From Thinopyrum elongatum (Eukaryota; Streptophyta; Magnoliopsida; Poales; Poaceae): a stretch of DNA of 64,000 nucleotides. Shown here piece by piece: positions 11,125-21,053 of this stretch. Both the position numbers and the translations under genes were made by a program. The notes under the pieces were generated by a model. It was not told the DNA's origin. It saw only the letters and a list, made by a program, of their open reading frames with translations, and did not search any database. The stretch spans positions 548,097,368-548,161,367 of the forward strand of contig CM022303.1 in assembly GCA_011799875.1 (NCBI GenBank). Reading direction: 5' to 3'. Each line of letters begins with the position of its first letter. The first letter of the stretch is position 1.

Positions 11125-11811
11125 TCATTTATTTTTAGGTTGTGGGTTATCAAGATCAACAATAGGTTCTATCTCAACATCATTATTTGGTTCTTTATCA
11201 TTGTCTGGTTGAGTATCTTTATGAACATCATCATTATCATTTTCATTATCACTAGATGAATGTTCATTACTAGATTGATTTTCAACATCTGAGATAGAGG
11301 TATCATTATTATCTTCAGGGGATTTTTCTATTTCAGGTTCACTAGAAGTATGCAAAATCCTATCATTTTTCTTTTTCTTATTCCTTTTAGAAGGACTAGG
11401 TGCATCAGTATTAATTTTTGAGAGTCTTGTTCAATTCTTTTAAGGTGTCCCTTAGGATAAAGTGGTTTCTGAGTCATTTTACCTCCTCTAGTTGCTACTC
11501 TAACAGCATAATTATTTATATTATTGTTCATTTCACTAAGCAATTCTCTCTGAGATTTAGCAACTTGTTCTAACTGAGTGTGAACCACAGAGGCACATTT
11601 TCCTACACCTCTAACATCATTAGTGATTCTAAATAACAAGTCACTCAAGCAAGCAATCATATCAGAATTTTGTTTCAACTATTTCATAACATTTGCATTG
11701 AAGTGATCTTGTTTTCTAATGTAATTGTCAAATTCATACAAGCATTGACTAGGATGTTTATTATGAGGGATATCACCTTCATCAAACTTTAAAAGAGAAT
11801 TTACCTCTACC
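11125..11811 (-). pseudogene. C-terminal part of gag and linker, frameshifted
   Basis: After the stop at 11,814 the gag frame continues to 11,679 and, after another stop, to 11,328. A shift then moves the reading to the frame of 11,355-11,125, a very acidic Ser/Asn/Asp-rich stretch (SISDVENQSSNEHSSSDNE). I see no zinc knuckle. The region joins gag to the protease at 10,948. Short gaps between frames fit accumulated point changes rather than a large deletion. Confidence 0.6.
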
Positions 11812-11813
11812 AC

Positions 11814-13073
11814 CTATGGTGGTGGTGTGTCAAGTCCATGTATTTCTTCAATAGGTGGTAAATTCTTAACATCCTCAGTTTTAATACCCATTTTCTTCAT
11901 ACATTTCTTTGCCTCTTGCATATCTTCAGGACTGAGAAATAAGATACCCCTCTTCTTCGGAGTGGGTTTAGGTGGTGGTTCAGGAAGTGTCCAATCATCA
12001 TAATTCTTTAATATATTATTCAATAATTCCTTAGCTTGTTCAATTATTTGTTCCCTGAAAACACAACCAGCACAACTATCTAGGAAGTCCCTAGAAGCAT
12101 CTGTTAGTCCATTATAGAAGGTATCAAGTATTTCATTTTTCTTAAGAGGATGATCAGGCAAAGCATTAAGTAATTGGAGAAGCCTCCCCCAAGCTTGTGG
12201 GAGACTCTCTTCTTTAATTTGCATAAAGTTAAATATTTCCTGTAAGGCAGCTTGTTTCTTATGAGCAGGAAAATATTTTTCAGAGAAGTAATAAATCATA
12301 TCCTGGGGACTACGCACAGAACCAGTAGCAAGAGTATTGTACCATATCTTAGCATCACCCTTTAATGAGAACGGAAATAACTTGAGAATATAGTAGTAGC
12401 GAATTTTCTCATCATGAGCAAAAAGGGTGGCTATATCATTTAATTTAGTAAGATGTGCCACAACAGTTTCAGTTTCATAGCCATGGAAAGGATCAGATTC
12501 AACAAAAGTAATTAACTCTGGGTCGACAGAGAATTCATAATCCTTATCAGTAACAAAGATAGGTGAAGTAGCAAACTTAGTATCACATTTCATTCTAGCA
12601 TTCAAAGATTTTTCTTTCAACTTAACTAGTAGTTTCTTTAGGTCATCTCTATCTTTGCAAGCAAGAAAGGCTCTAGCTATATCTCCATCCATAACATAAC
12701 CCTCAGGTATCTTACGCATCTCAAATCTAGGAGAGCTAGGTCTAATAGGTGTTTCATAATTTTCAGTTTCAAGGACTTCATCAGTTTCAGTAATTTCATC
12801 AGCTTCAGTAATTTCATTTTCATTAGCTCTAGCAATTTGTTCATCAAGAAATTCACCTAGTGGCACATTATCATCAAGCAAGGTACTAGCATCACTCATA
12901 GAAGAAGTAGCATCATCAATAACTTGCAACATATCAGAATTAATAGCATGTGGTGGTAATGCAAGTTTACTCAAAACAGAAGGCGAATCAGGTACAGAGC
13001 TAGATGACAGTTCCTTACCTCCCCTCGTCTTAGAGGAAAAAATCTTGGTTTTTGTATCTTTCAGATTCTTCAT
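11814..13073 (-). CDS. Gag of the inner Athila-like element
   Basis: The frame of 419 residues contains the plant retrotransposon gag core: FPFSLKGDAKIWYNTL near residue 230, FSEKYFPAHKKQAALQEI near 262 and ESLPQAWGRLLQLL near 287. Gag forms the particle that packages element RNA. The N-terminal 130 residues are acidic and of low conservation. The start used here is the first ATG after the primer site, about 47 bases downstream of it. The frame ends at a TAG after a proline run, and the same frame continues beyond, so the stop is probably a mutation. The family is confident from the core motifs, the lineage less so. Confidence 0.8.
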   Translation of the reverse strand: MKNLKDTKTKIFSSKTRGGKELSSSSVPDSPSVLSKLALPPHAINSDMLQVIDDATSSMSDASTLLDDNVPLGEFLDEQIARANENEITEADEITETDEVLETENYETPIRPSSPRFEMRKIPEGYVMDGDIARAFLACKDRDDLKKLLVKLKEKSLNARMKCDTKFATSPIFVTDKDYEFSVDPELITFVESDPFHGYETETVVAHLTKLNDIATLFAHDEKIRYYYILKLFPFSLKGDAKIWYNTLATGSVRSPQDMIYYFSEKYFPAHKKQAALQEIFNFMQIKEESLPQAWGRLLQLLNALPDHPLKKNEILDTFYNGLTDASRDFLDSCAGCVFREQIIEQAKELLNNILKNYDDWTLPEPPPKPTPKKRGILFLSPEDMQEAKKCMKKMGIKTEDVKNLPPIEEIHGLDTPPP

Positions 13074-13120
13074 AGTTATAAATAGATATAAATCCCAAGT
13101 GACTCAACAAATATAGCTAT

Positions 13121-13140
13121 GCTCCCCGGCAACGGCACCA
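13121..13140 (-). other. Primer binding site, tRNA-Asp type
   Basis: On the minus strand it reads TGGTGCCGTTGCCGGGGAGC, eleven bases inside the 5' LTR. This resembles the Athila primer site complementary to a tRNA-Asp 3' end. The host element has the same site with one difference at 53,846-53,864. Confidence 0.8.
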
Positions 13141-13151
13141 GAAAAAGGTCT

Positions 13152-14563
13152 TGATAACCCACAAGTATAGGGGATCGCAACCATTTTCGAGGGTAGATTT
13201 TTCAACCCAAATTTATAGATTCGACACAAGGGGAGCCAAAGAATATTTGTAAGTATTAGCAGTTGATTTGTCAATTCAACCACACTTGGAGATTAAATAT
13301 CTGCAGCAAAGTGATCAGTAGCACAATAATATGATAGTTTGATAGTAGTAGTAATGGTGGCAGTGGTAACAGTAACAATAGTGAGAGATTTGTAGCAGTT
13401 GTAACAGTAGCAATAGCAATAGTAACTTAGCAAGAACAATAAATGGAAAACTCGTAGGCATTGGATCGGTGATTACGTTGGATAATATTCATCATATATC
13501 AGTCATAACCAAGGGCGACACAGAACTAGATCCGGTTCATAAATATAATGTAGGCATGTATTCCGTAAATAGTCATACGTGCTTATGGAAAAGAACTTGC
13601 CTGACATCTTTTGTCCTACCCTCCCGTGGCAGCGGGGTCCATAAGGAAACTAAGGGATATTAAGGCCTCCTTTTAATAGAGAACCAGAACAAAGCATTAA
13701 CACATAGTGAATACATGAACTCCTCAAACTACGGTCATCACCAAAAAGTATCCCAATTGTTGTCACCTTGGGGTTTACGGATCATAACACGTAATAGGTG
13801 AATATGACTTGCAAGATCAGATCACGAACATATATATAATGGTGATACGATAAACAGTTCAGATCTGAAATCATGGCACTCGGGCCCTAGTGACAAGCAT
13901 TAAGCATAGCAAAGTCATAACAACATCAATCTCAGAACATAGTGGATACTAGGGATCAAGCCCTAACAAAACTAACTCGATTGCATGATGAATCTCATCC
14001 AACTCCTCACCGACCAGCGAGCCTACGAAGGAATTACTCACTCCCGACGAGGAGCATCATGAAATTTGTGATGGAGGATGGTTGATGATGACGAAGACCA
14101 AAGATCCCCCACTCCGGAGCCCCGAACGGGCTCCAGATCTGGCCTCCCGATGAAGAACAGGAGGTGGAGGCGGCTCCGTATCGTAAAACGCGATGAAATT
14201 TCCTCTCCTATTTTTTTCTGGAAAAATAGGATTTTATAGCGTCAGAATTAGGGTCAGCGGAGGCTCGAGGGCCCCACCACCCACCAGGGCGCGCGAGAGG
14301 GGGGTGGCGCGCCCTGGTGTCTCGTGGGCAGCCAGGGCCCCCCTCCAGTGGGTCTTGGTTCTAGTATTTTTTATTTATTCCAAAATAATTCTCCAAAAAG
14401 TTTCGTCCAAATCCAAGAACTTTTATTTCTGCACAAAAACAACACCATGGTAGTTCTGCTGAAAACAACGTTAGTCCGGGTTAGTTTCATTCAAATCATG
14501 CAAATTAGAATCCAAAACAAGAGTAAAAGCGTTAGGAAAAGTAGATATGATGGAGACGTATCA
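13152..14563 (-). repeat. 5' LTR of the inner Athila-like element
   Basis: It is 1,412 bp, with TGATACGTCT at its start and GGGTTATCA at its end in element sense. It is followed by the TSD CTTCT at 14,564-14,568 and by the primer site on the other side. It is the partner of 732-2,137. Confidence 0.92.
14232..14319 (-). promoter_or_regulatory. LTR core promoter with GC-rich inverted repeat and TATA box
   Basis: A perfect 13-bp inverted repeat (CACCAGGGCGCGC at 14,282-14,294 and its complement at 14,307-14,319, 12-base loop) lies 42 bases upstream, in LTR sense, of the TATA-like GCTATAAAAT at 14,231-14,240. The same arrangement recurs in the other Athila-like LTRs of the window. Confidence 0.6.
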
Positions 14564-14568
14564 CTTCT

Positions 14569-14930
14569 CTTTCTTTATTACTTCCTATTAATTGCAACAA
14601 TGACCAATACTATGTTTGTCAACCCTCAACAAATTTTATTCATCATACTCCTTATATGTGAAGTCATCAATCTCCATAAGATTATTATATAATCATTTAT
14701 TCTTTTTATTTTTCTTTTCCAAGATCATGGCAAGAAAGCAAAGCCCTCAACTCAGAACTAATCTTTATTATATAACTCTCACACTCGATTACAAAGATAG
14801 AACATAAAGCAAAAACTCAAAGACTAGATCAAACTAAAACTTTTATGCTACAAGATCAAGATACAACCAAAAGGATCGAACTAAGATAAACGATAAAGGT
14901 AAAGATGCGATGGCGATACAATACCGGGAC
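14569..14930 (-). other. Host element 3' noncoding tail, continuation
   Basis: AT-rich sequence without a coding frame lies between the inner element's TSD and the purine tract at 14,931-14,946. It is the other half of the tail seen at 1-731. Confidence 0.65.
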
Positions 14931-14946
14931 ACCTCCCCCAAGCTTG
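14931..14946 (-). other. Internal polypurine-like tract of the host element
   Basis: On the minus strand it reads AAGCTTGGGGGAGGT, just past the accessory ORF. It corresponds to the tract at 8,454-8,467. Confidence 0.5.
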
Positions 14947-14980
14947 GCACAAGCCAAGGGGAGTGCCCATACCCGTGTAC

Positions 14981-15448
14981 TTAGGTCTCCTTCTTCGGAG
15001 GTGGTGATGATGTATCTGTTAGCTTCAATAAGGTGACCTTCAGATCCTGCAGTTCTTGGAGCACACGTTGGAGTATACTTGCATTCTTCTGAATTTCCTC
15101 CAAAAGATGCTTATTTTCAGGCCACCAAGAGCCTTTCCCTGCATTACTTTCACTTGGATGGGATATATCCCAATTGGAGGGTATATGTGCACGAGGAGTA
15201 TTCTCCACTCCGTAGTTATGAACCAAATTATGAAAGTTGTTCTGATGTAACCTATGTAAGGGCCTCCTAGGAGGGAGCCCTTCTCGTATCTCTTGGCCTT
15301 CATGGTTGCTTGTAGTCCCTATTGCTCAATGAGGATTCGGAATAGTGGAGATGCCGGCCAGAGTGCCTCTCTCCAAAGCCGGAGGGTGAACCTCAAGCGA
15401 ATATCCTTCATCCTCCTCCATCGTGACTTCCTCGGCGTCCTCCATCAT
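14981..15448 (-). pseudogene. Small accessory ORF of the host element, one in-frame stop
   Basis: The frame opens at 15,448 with two methionines, stops once at codon 41 (TGA near 15,328-15,326), resumes, and ends at 14,981, 155 codons in all. The first part is acidic (EDAEEV twice, from a 24-bp tandem repeat at 15,425-15,472). The last part has leucine-spaced segments (HLLEEIQKNASILQRVLQEL) that could form a coiled coil. It lies downstream of integrase and is unrelated in sequence to the accessory ORF at 8,494-9,510. The function is unknown. An alternative is that only the 81-codon part from 15,226 is translated. Confidence 0.5.
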
Positions 15449-15770
15449 GACTTCCTCGGCGTCCTCCCTCCTGAAAACTCTGGCAGAAAACAGCTAGAAA
15501 CAAGAATAGAGGATATTGTCGTGATACGGTGGTCAAAACCTTCGGGAGATTATATAATGAATTTATACCATGCAAAACAAGTATTCTGGGAGAAAACAGA
15601 GTCCGGAGGGCACACGAGGTAGCCACAAGCTTGGGAGGCACGCCCAGGGGGTAGGACGCGCCCCCTAGGCTTGTCGCCTGCTCGTGCACTTTTCGGACTA
15701 CTTTTTATTTTTCTAATTTTTTAAATATTCCAAAATGGAGTAAAAGTGCTTTTGGAAAACTTTTGGAGTC
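15449..15770 (-). promoter_or_regulatory. Promoter-like segment between host integrase and accessory ORF
   Basis: In element sense there is a GC-rich imperfect inverted repeat around 15,617-15,678, with a TATA-like GGTATAAAT at 15,562-15,570 downstream, and then about 110 bases to the ATG at 15,448. The layout repeats that of the LTR promoters and of 9,511-10,080. A promoter role is inferred. Confidence 0.4.
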
Positions 15771-15785
15771 GGTTTACTTACCGTA

Positions 15786-16361
15786 TCACATACCTATTCC
15801 TTTCCAAAGTTCTGGAGCATGCTGGAAGGTTTCCCTTATGTACTCCTCTGGTGTTATGGTATGAATAATATTAGTTTCAACATTTATGGGTGTACCTGAA
15901 ATATAATGTTTGATTCTTTGCCCATTCACCACCTTCGGGTTGTTGCCCTCGGCATTGTTGATCTTGATGGCACCGGAACGATAAACTTCTTCGATAATAT
16001 AAGCGCCTTCCCATTTGGAGAGAAGTTTTCCTGCAAAAAATCTTAAACGAGAATTGTATAGAAAGACTTGGTCGCCTACATTAAATTCCCGCTTTTGTAT
16101 TCTTTTGTCATGCCATCTTTTAACCTTTTCTTTAAACAACTTGGAATTTTCATAGGCTTGGGTTCTCCATTCATCAAGTGAGCTAATGTCAAATAACCTC
16201 TTCTCACCAGCAAGTTTGAAATCATAGTTGAGTTCTTTAATTGCCCAATAAGCTTTATGTTCCAATTCAAGAGGTAAGTGACATGCTTTTCCATATACCA
16301 TTTTATATGGAGACCATATGATTTTTATAAGCAGTTCTATAAGCCCATAATGCATCATCAA
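15786..16361 (-). pseudogene. Host integrase, C-terminal part in a shifted frame
   Basis: The 191-residue frame begins in the segment leading to [20 protein letters not shown] and continues through the basic C-terminal region ([20 protein letters not shown], then [13 protein letters not shown]). This is the usual C-terminal domain of Athila-type integrases, which helps hold and position cDNA ends. It is the natural continuation of 16,303-17,418, reached by a one-base shift near 16,310-16,330. No chromodomain is visible. The frame ends 16 bases before the promoter-like segment. Confidence 0.75.
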
Positions 16362-17418
16362 GTTTCTTAGACCAATTTTTCCTAGATCTATTAACAGTCT
16401 TTTGCAAGATCAATTTTATTTCTCTATTACTTAGTTCTACTTGACCACTAGACTGAGGATGATATGGAGATGCAATTCTATGGTTAACATCATACTTAGC
16501 AAGCAATTTAGGGAAATCACCATGAATAAAGTGTGGACCACCATCAGTCATTAAATATCTAGGGACTCCAAACCTCAGGAAAATAACTTCTTTAAGCATT
16601 TTAATGGAGGTGTTATGATCAGCACTACTAGTTGGAATAGCTTCTACCCACTTAGTAACATAATCAACAGCAACCAAAATATGAGTGTACCCATTGGAGG
16701 AAGGAAAAGGTCCCATATAATCAAATCCCCAAACATCAAATGGTTCAATAACAAGTGAATAATTCATAGGCATTTCCTGACGTCTACTAATATTACCAAT
16801 TCTTTGACATTCATCACAAGACAAGACAAACTTACGAGCATCTTTGGAAAGAGTAGGCCAATAAAAACCAGATTGTAATACCTTGTGTGTAGTTTTGTCT
16901 CCAGCGTGGTGTCCTCCGTAAGCCTCGGAGTGACACTTGCATAGAATTTGTTCCTGTTCATGCTCAGGTACACAATGTCTAATAACACCATCTACTCCTT
17001 TATAAAGATGTGGGCCATCCCAGAAGTAATGTCTCAAATCATAGAAAAACTTTTTCTTTTGTTGGTATGTGAAACTAGGTGGTATAAATTTAGCAACAAT
17101 AAAATTACCATAGTCTGCATACCATGGAGTACTACGAGAAGCATTTATAACAACTAATTGTTCATGAGGAAAGCTATCATCAATAGGTAGTGGGTCATCA
17201 AGAATATTTTCTAACCTAGACAAGTTGTCTGCTACGGGGTTCTCAGCTCCCTTTCTATCAATAATATGTAAATCAAATTCTTGTAACAAGAGAACCCACC
17301 TAATGAGTCTAGGTTTAGCATCTTTATTTTCCATAAGGTATTTAATAGCAGCATGATCAGTGTGAACAATTACTTTAGAATCAACAATATAAGATCTGAA
17401 TTTATCAGAAGCAAACAC
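16303..17418 (-). pseudogene. Host RNase H C-terminus and integrase core
   Basis: The first 70 residues complete RNase H ([20 protein letters not shown], then [14 protein letters not shown]). The HHCC zinc-binding region follows ([13 protein letters not shown]... CDECQRIGN, about residues 135-185). The DDE catalytic core comes next, with FDYMGPF near 210, LMTDGGPHF near 268 and [11 protein letters not shown] near 300, so all three acidic residues are present. Integrase inserts the cDNA into the genome. The frame is the same as that of 17,431-18,231, separated only by a TAA at 17,433-17,431. It breaks by a frameshift at its end, and the domain continues at 16,361. It is inactive because of these lesions, but the catalytic residues are kept. 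Confidence 0.85.
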
Positions 17419-17430
17419 AACTACTAAAAA

Positions 17431-18231
17431 TTATTTTTCAGTGGTAGCATAATTTTTTTGAGCACTGTCTAGAATTTTACTAGCATAATGGATGACATTT
17501 AATTTCTTATCTACTCTTTTCCCTAGAACAACACCAACAACATAATCACTAGTATCACACATAATTTCAATGGGTAGGTTCCAATCAGGTGGTTGAACAA
17601 TAGGTGCAGAAATTAAGGCTTTCTTAAGGTTTTCAAATGCTTCTACACAATCATCATAAAAAACAAATGGATAATCTTTTTGCAAAATATTGGTGAGAGG
17701 CCTAGAAATTTTAGAGAAGTCTTTGATAAACCTCCTATAGAAACCAGCATGACCAAGGAAACTTCTTATACCTTTGATATCTTTAGGACACATCATTTTT
17801 TCAAAAGCATCAACTTTAGCTTTATCAACTTCAATACCTCTTTCGGAGATTTTATGCCCCAAAACAATACCTTCATTAACCATAAAGTGGCACTTCTCCC
17901 AATTCAATAGAAGATTAGTTTCTTCACGTCTCTGCAAAACTTGGTCTAGGTTGTGTAAGCAATCATCAAAAGAAGTTCCGTATACGGAAAAATCATCCAT
18001 GAAAACCTCAAAAATATTTTCACAAAAGTCAGAGAATATAGCAGTCATACATCTTTGAAAAGTAGCGGGTGCATTGCATAAACCAAAAGGCATACGTCTA
18101 TAAGCAAAAGTACCAAAAGGGCATGTAAAAGTGGTTTTTTCTTGATCCTCTTGTGACAAAGGTATTTGGGAAAAACCAGAATATCCATCTAGAAAGCAGA
18201 AATGTGTATGTTTTGATAGTCTTTCTAGCAT
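17431..18231 (-). pseudogene. Host reverse transcriptase (palm and thumb) and RNase H N-terminus
   Basis: The 266-residue frame contains FLDGYSGFSQIPL (first catalytic Asp near residue 14), FGLCNAPATFQRCM near 49, and the active-site box FMDDF at residues 77-81. The tether follows (RSFLGHAGFYRRFIKDFSKI), then the start of RNase H (IMCDTSDYVVGVVLG). RT copies element RNA into cDNA. The frame is continuous with 18,274-19,005 and 16,303-17,418 except for single stop codons, so this is one pol gene with nonsense mutations. FMDD rather than YLDD at the active site is characteristic of this lineage. Confidence 0.88.
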
Positions 18232-18273
18232 TTGATCAATAAATGGCAGAGGATAATGATCTTTCCTAGTAGC

Positions 18274-19005
18274 TTAATTTAATTTTCTAAAATCAATTAC
18301 CATCCTATAACCTGTGATAATTCTCTGTGGGATAAGTTCATTTTTATCATTAGGAACAACAATAATACCTCCCTTCTTAGGTACACAATGAAGAAGACTT
18401 ACCCATCTACTATCAGCAATAGGATAGATTATATCTGCTTCCAGAAGCTTTAATATTTCATTTCTTACCACTTCCTTCATCTTAGGATTTAATCGTCGCT
18501 GGTGATCAACAACTGGTTTAGCATCAGGCTCCATATTAATTTTATGCTGACATAGAGTGGGACTAATGCCCTTAAGATCATCAGGAGTATATCCAATAGC
18601 GGCACGGTGCTTCCTTAGAGTTTTCAATAATCTCTTTTCTTCATGCTCTGAATGGTTAGCACTAATAATAACAGGATATATCTTCTTTTCATCAAGATAA
18701 GCATATTTCAAAGTATCAGGTAATTGTTTAAGATCAAACATGGGATCGCTCTTGGATGGAAGAGGATCTCCAAGAGTCTCAATAGGCAAACTGTGTTTCA
18801 AAATAGGCATTTGTTTAAAGAATATCTCATCAATTTTGTTTCTTTCATTCATAAACATATCATTTTCATGGTCTAGCAAATATTGTTCTAAGGGATCAGT
18901 AGGAGGCACAACAATAGAAGCAAGACCAATAATTTCATCTTTACTAGGCAATTCTTTATCACAAGGTTGTCTACGGAATTTGGAGAAATTAAACTCATGA
19001 GACAC
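18274..19005 (-). pseudogene. Host RT N-terminal region and protease-RT linker
   Basis: The 243-residue frame runs from the linker after protease into the fingers of RT: HQRRLNPKMKEVVRNEILKL near residue 168, then SRWVSLLHCVPKKGG near 199 and YRMVIDFRKLN at the end. It stops at a TAA within the conserved segment that normally leads into the palm, and the same frame resumes at 18,231. A frameshift separates it from the protease frame around 18,990-19,005. Confidence 0.82.
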
Positions 19006-19364
19006 ATCCCCAAACTTTCACTAATAGTTTCTTTGTCACAATCTATATTAGCATTAACGGTGTTTAAGAAAGGTCTACCAAATATAATGGGACAAAAATC
19101 ATCTTGTGGGGAACCAAGAACTAGAAAATTAGTGGGGTATTTTATTTTCCCACACAAGACTTCAACATCTCTGACAATCCCAAGTGGTGTGACAGTATCT
19201 CTATTAGCAAGTTTGATAGTAACATCAATATCTTCTATTTCTGCAGGTGCAATATCATTCATAATTTCTTGATATAAAGTAAATAGGATTGCACTCACAC
19301 TAGCACCCAAATCACATAAGCCATGATAACAATGATCTCCTATTTTAACAGAGACAATAGGCAT
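18888..19364 (-). pseudogene. Host retropepsin-like protease
   Basis: The frame of 158 residues carries CDLGASVSAI near residue 17 and IIFGRPFLNTVNANIDC near 91, the two protease landmarks also seen in the inner element. The last third, after about 19,000, is out of frame with the true continuation, which lies in 18,274-19,005. The protease would release Gag and Pol products. Upstream the reading continues into the gag tail at 19,437-19,566. Confidence 0.75.
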
Positions 19365-19437
19365 GCCAACAACAGGTCTATGTTGATCTCCTATTTTAAC
19401 AGAGACAACAAGTCTATGCCAACAACTGGTCTATTTT
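19336..19437. repeat. 51-bp tandem duplication before the host protease
   Basis: TCTCCTATTTTAACAGAGAC begins at 19,336 and again at 19,387, each followed by closely similar sequence. The period equals 17 codons, so the duplication keeps frame. Confidence 0.8.
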
Positions 19438-19566
19438 AGCAGAAATAAATGACATGCCCATCTATATTTTCACCCAAGAGATCCTTAACCATAGCAACAT
19501 TAGGTTCAACTTTAATTTGTTCAGAGGGTGTAGGTGTTCTTGTATAACTCTTGCGAACCACAGATG
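19437..19566 (-). pseudogene. Tail of host gag, cut by the chromovirus
   Basis: Read from 19,566, the frame continues that of the gag fragment at 52,795-53,769 once the AGATG duplication is counted once. It ends at a TAA near 19,437. It contains TPSEQIKVEPNVAMVKDLL. The continuity is the best evidence that 52,795 is the true far side of the insertion. Confidence 0.7.
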
Positions 19567-20039
19567 TGTAACACCCCCGGTGGTTAGCAACAGTAATCGC
19601 TTTTGATAATGACATGTCAGCAAGCTTAATAGTGCATAATCATCATTAGCATCATATTGCATTTCAACTCCTAAGTCAAATTCAAATTTAAATGAAAGTG
19701 GAATATAAAAGTTGTCCAACATAGAAACTAAAATGTCAGATAAATAACAAATATTCCAGAGGCTATTCTAAAATTGAAACCAACATCATTGGAATTGGAT
19801 AAGTGACTCGAACAACCTCAAACAGTGGATAAAGATAATATTTAATAACCATTTATTAAATCTGAAATAAATATGGAATTATATTTTGTCCAAACTAACT
19901 TTAGGTGTTAGGGAATAATGCACTGGTATTTATGAACTAGGTCTCATGTTTTACAAAAACCATTTTGAGGCCTAGCTATTTACTAGATTGAGAAAGGAGA
20001 ATAAAGAAAAGGAAAAAGAAACAGAAAAGGATAAAGGAA

Positions 20040-20890
20040 AAGAACCCCCCCCTCTGGCCCAACTGGGCCGTAGCCCAGCTGGCCCACCGGCCCACCCCCA
20101 CTCTCCCCTTATCCCCCTGGAGACCCAAACCCCTAAATCCCACCCCCCCCCACCGACAGACCCCCCCCCCTCTCTCTCGCTCACTTCCCCCTCCCACCCA
20201 CCTGATCCAGATCGGCGCAGGCCCGACGCGCCCTCGACGCGCCACGCCGCCCCGTCGCCGCCTCCCCCCGCCAACGCCGACGCCGGCGCTGCCCCGTCGC
20301 CACGCCACATCGTCGCCGGACCTCGCCGCTCGCCGGACTCCACGACGCCGGCTCCCCGTCGACCCGTCGTCTCCGGCTCCCACCCGAGCCCCTCCTCGCG
20401 CTCGACGCCGACGCCCCGCCTCGACCCCGTCGCCGAACCCCCCTCCACGAGCTCGAGCCCGCTGCCCCGTCCCTGCAATTCGGTGAGGCCCCAGGCCTCC
20501 CCCTCCCCTGCCCCGTGCGCGCGCACGCGCGCCGCCCCGCACCCGCGCGCGGCCTCGCCAGTGCTCGCTCGCCTCGGCCGTTCGCCCGCGCTCGCCCGCG
20601 CGCACCGCGCCCCCCCCTCTCGCGCTGCCACTCGCGCGCCACCGCCCGCTGCCGCTCCGGCCACCGCGCGCGTCCCACGCCCCCTCCGGCCTCGCCCCGC
20701 CCGCCGCCCGCGCCCGCGTCCGGCCCCCGCGCGTGCCCGACTGCGGCCGCGCACACGCGCGCTGCGCGCCGTGCCCGTCGCCCGCGCCCGTGCCCTGGTC
20801 CACTGCCCGATGGGCCCCGCCGCCCCCCCTGTGCCACTGGACCGTGGGGCCGAACCCCCCTGTGCCACTGCCAAACGGGCCCACGGCCCA
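20040..20890 (+). other. Extremely C-rich LTR block
   Basis: C greatly exceeds G on the plus strand, with many runs of five to nine C. The minus strand could form G-quadruplexes, for example around 20,100-20,170. A 320-codon frame (19,988-20,950) and long frames on the other strand are open together, so they reflect composition. I do not call a gene here. The partial LTR at 49,960 starts inside this block. Confidence 0.7.
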
Positions 20891-21053
20891 GAACAAAGAA
20901 AAAAGAGGAAAAAGAAAAATAATATAGAAAATAAAATAAAAGCAAAATAAAAATAAATAAATAAATAATTAGTTAATTAATCCTGATTAGGTTAATCTAA
21001 TTAACTAATTAGTGTTAATTAAACAGTAATTAGTAATTAACTTAATTAACCGC

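Larger units (their letters stand above)
732..14563 (-). mobile_element. Athila-like LTR retrotransposon lacking RT and integrase
   Basis: Two related LTRs (13,152-14,563 as 5' LTR and 732-2,137 as 3' LTR) begin TGATACGTCT and end GGGTTATCA in element orientation. They are flanked by a perfect 5-bp duplication, CTTCT, at 727-731 and 14,564-14,568. The order on the minus strand is primer site, gag, protease, promoter-like segment, accessory ORF, noncoding region and polypurine tract. No RT, RNase H or integrase similarity lies between the protease (ending 10,292) and the accessory ORF (starting 9,510). The element therefore probably moved with enzymes supplied in trans. By eye the LTRs differ by roughly one base in 20 over the first 250 bases, so the insertion is not recent. 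A solo chromovirus LTR sits inside it at 2,164-6,407. Confidence 0.9.

Noticed and set aside
19988..20950. 320-codon proline-rich frame in the chromovirus LTR
   Set aside because: It is open on both strands at once because of extreme C content, has no domain, and is disrupted by length differences in other copies. Composition explains it.
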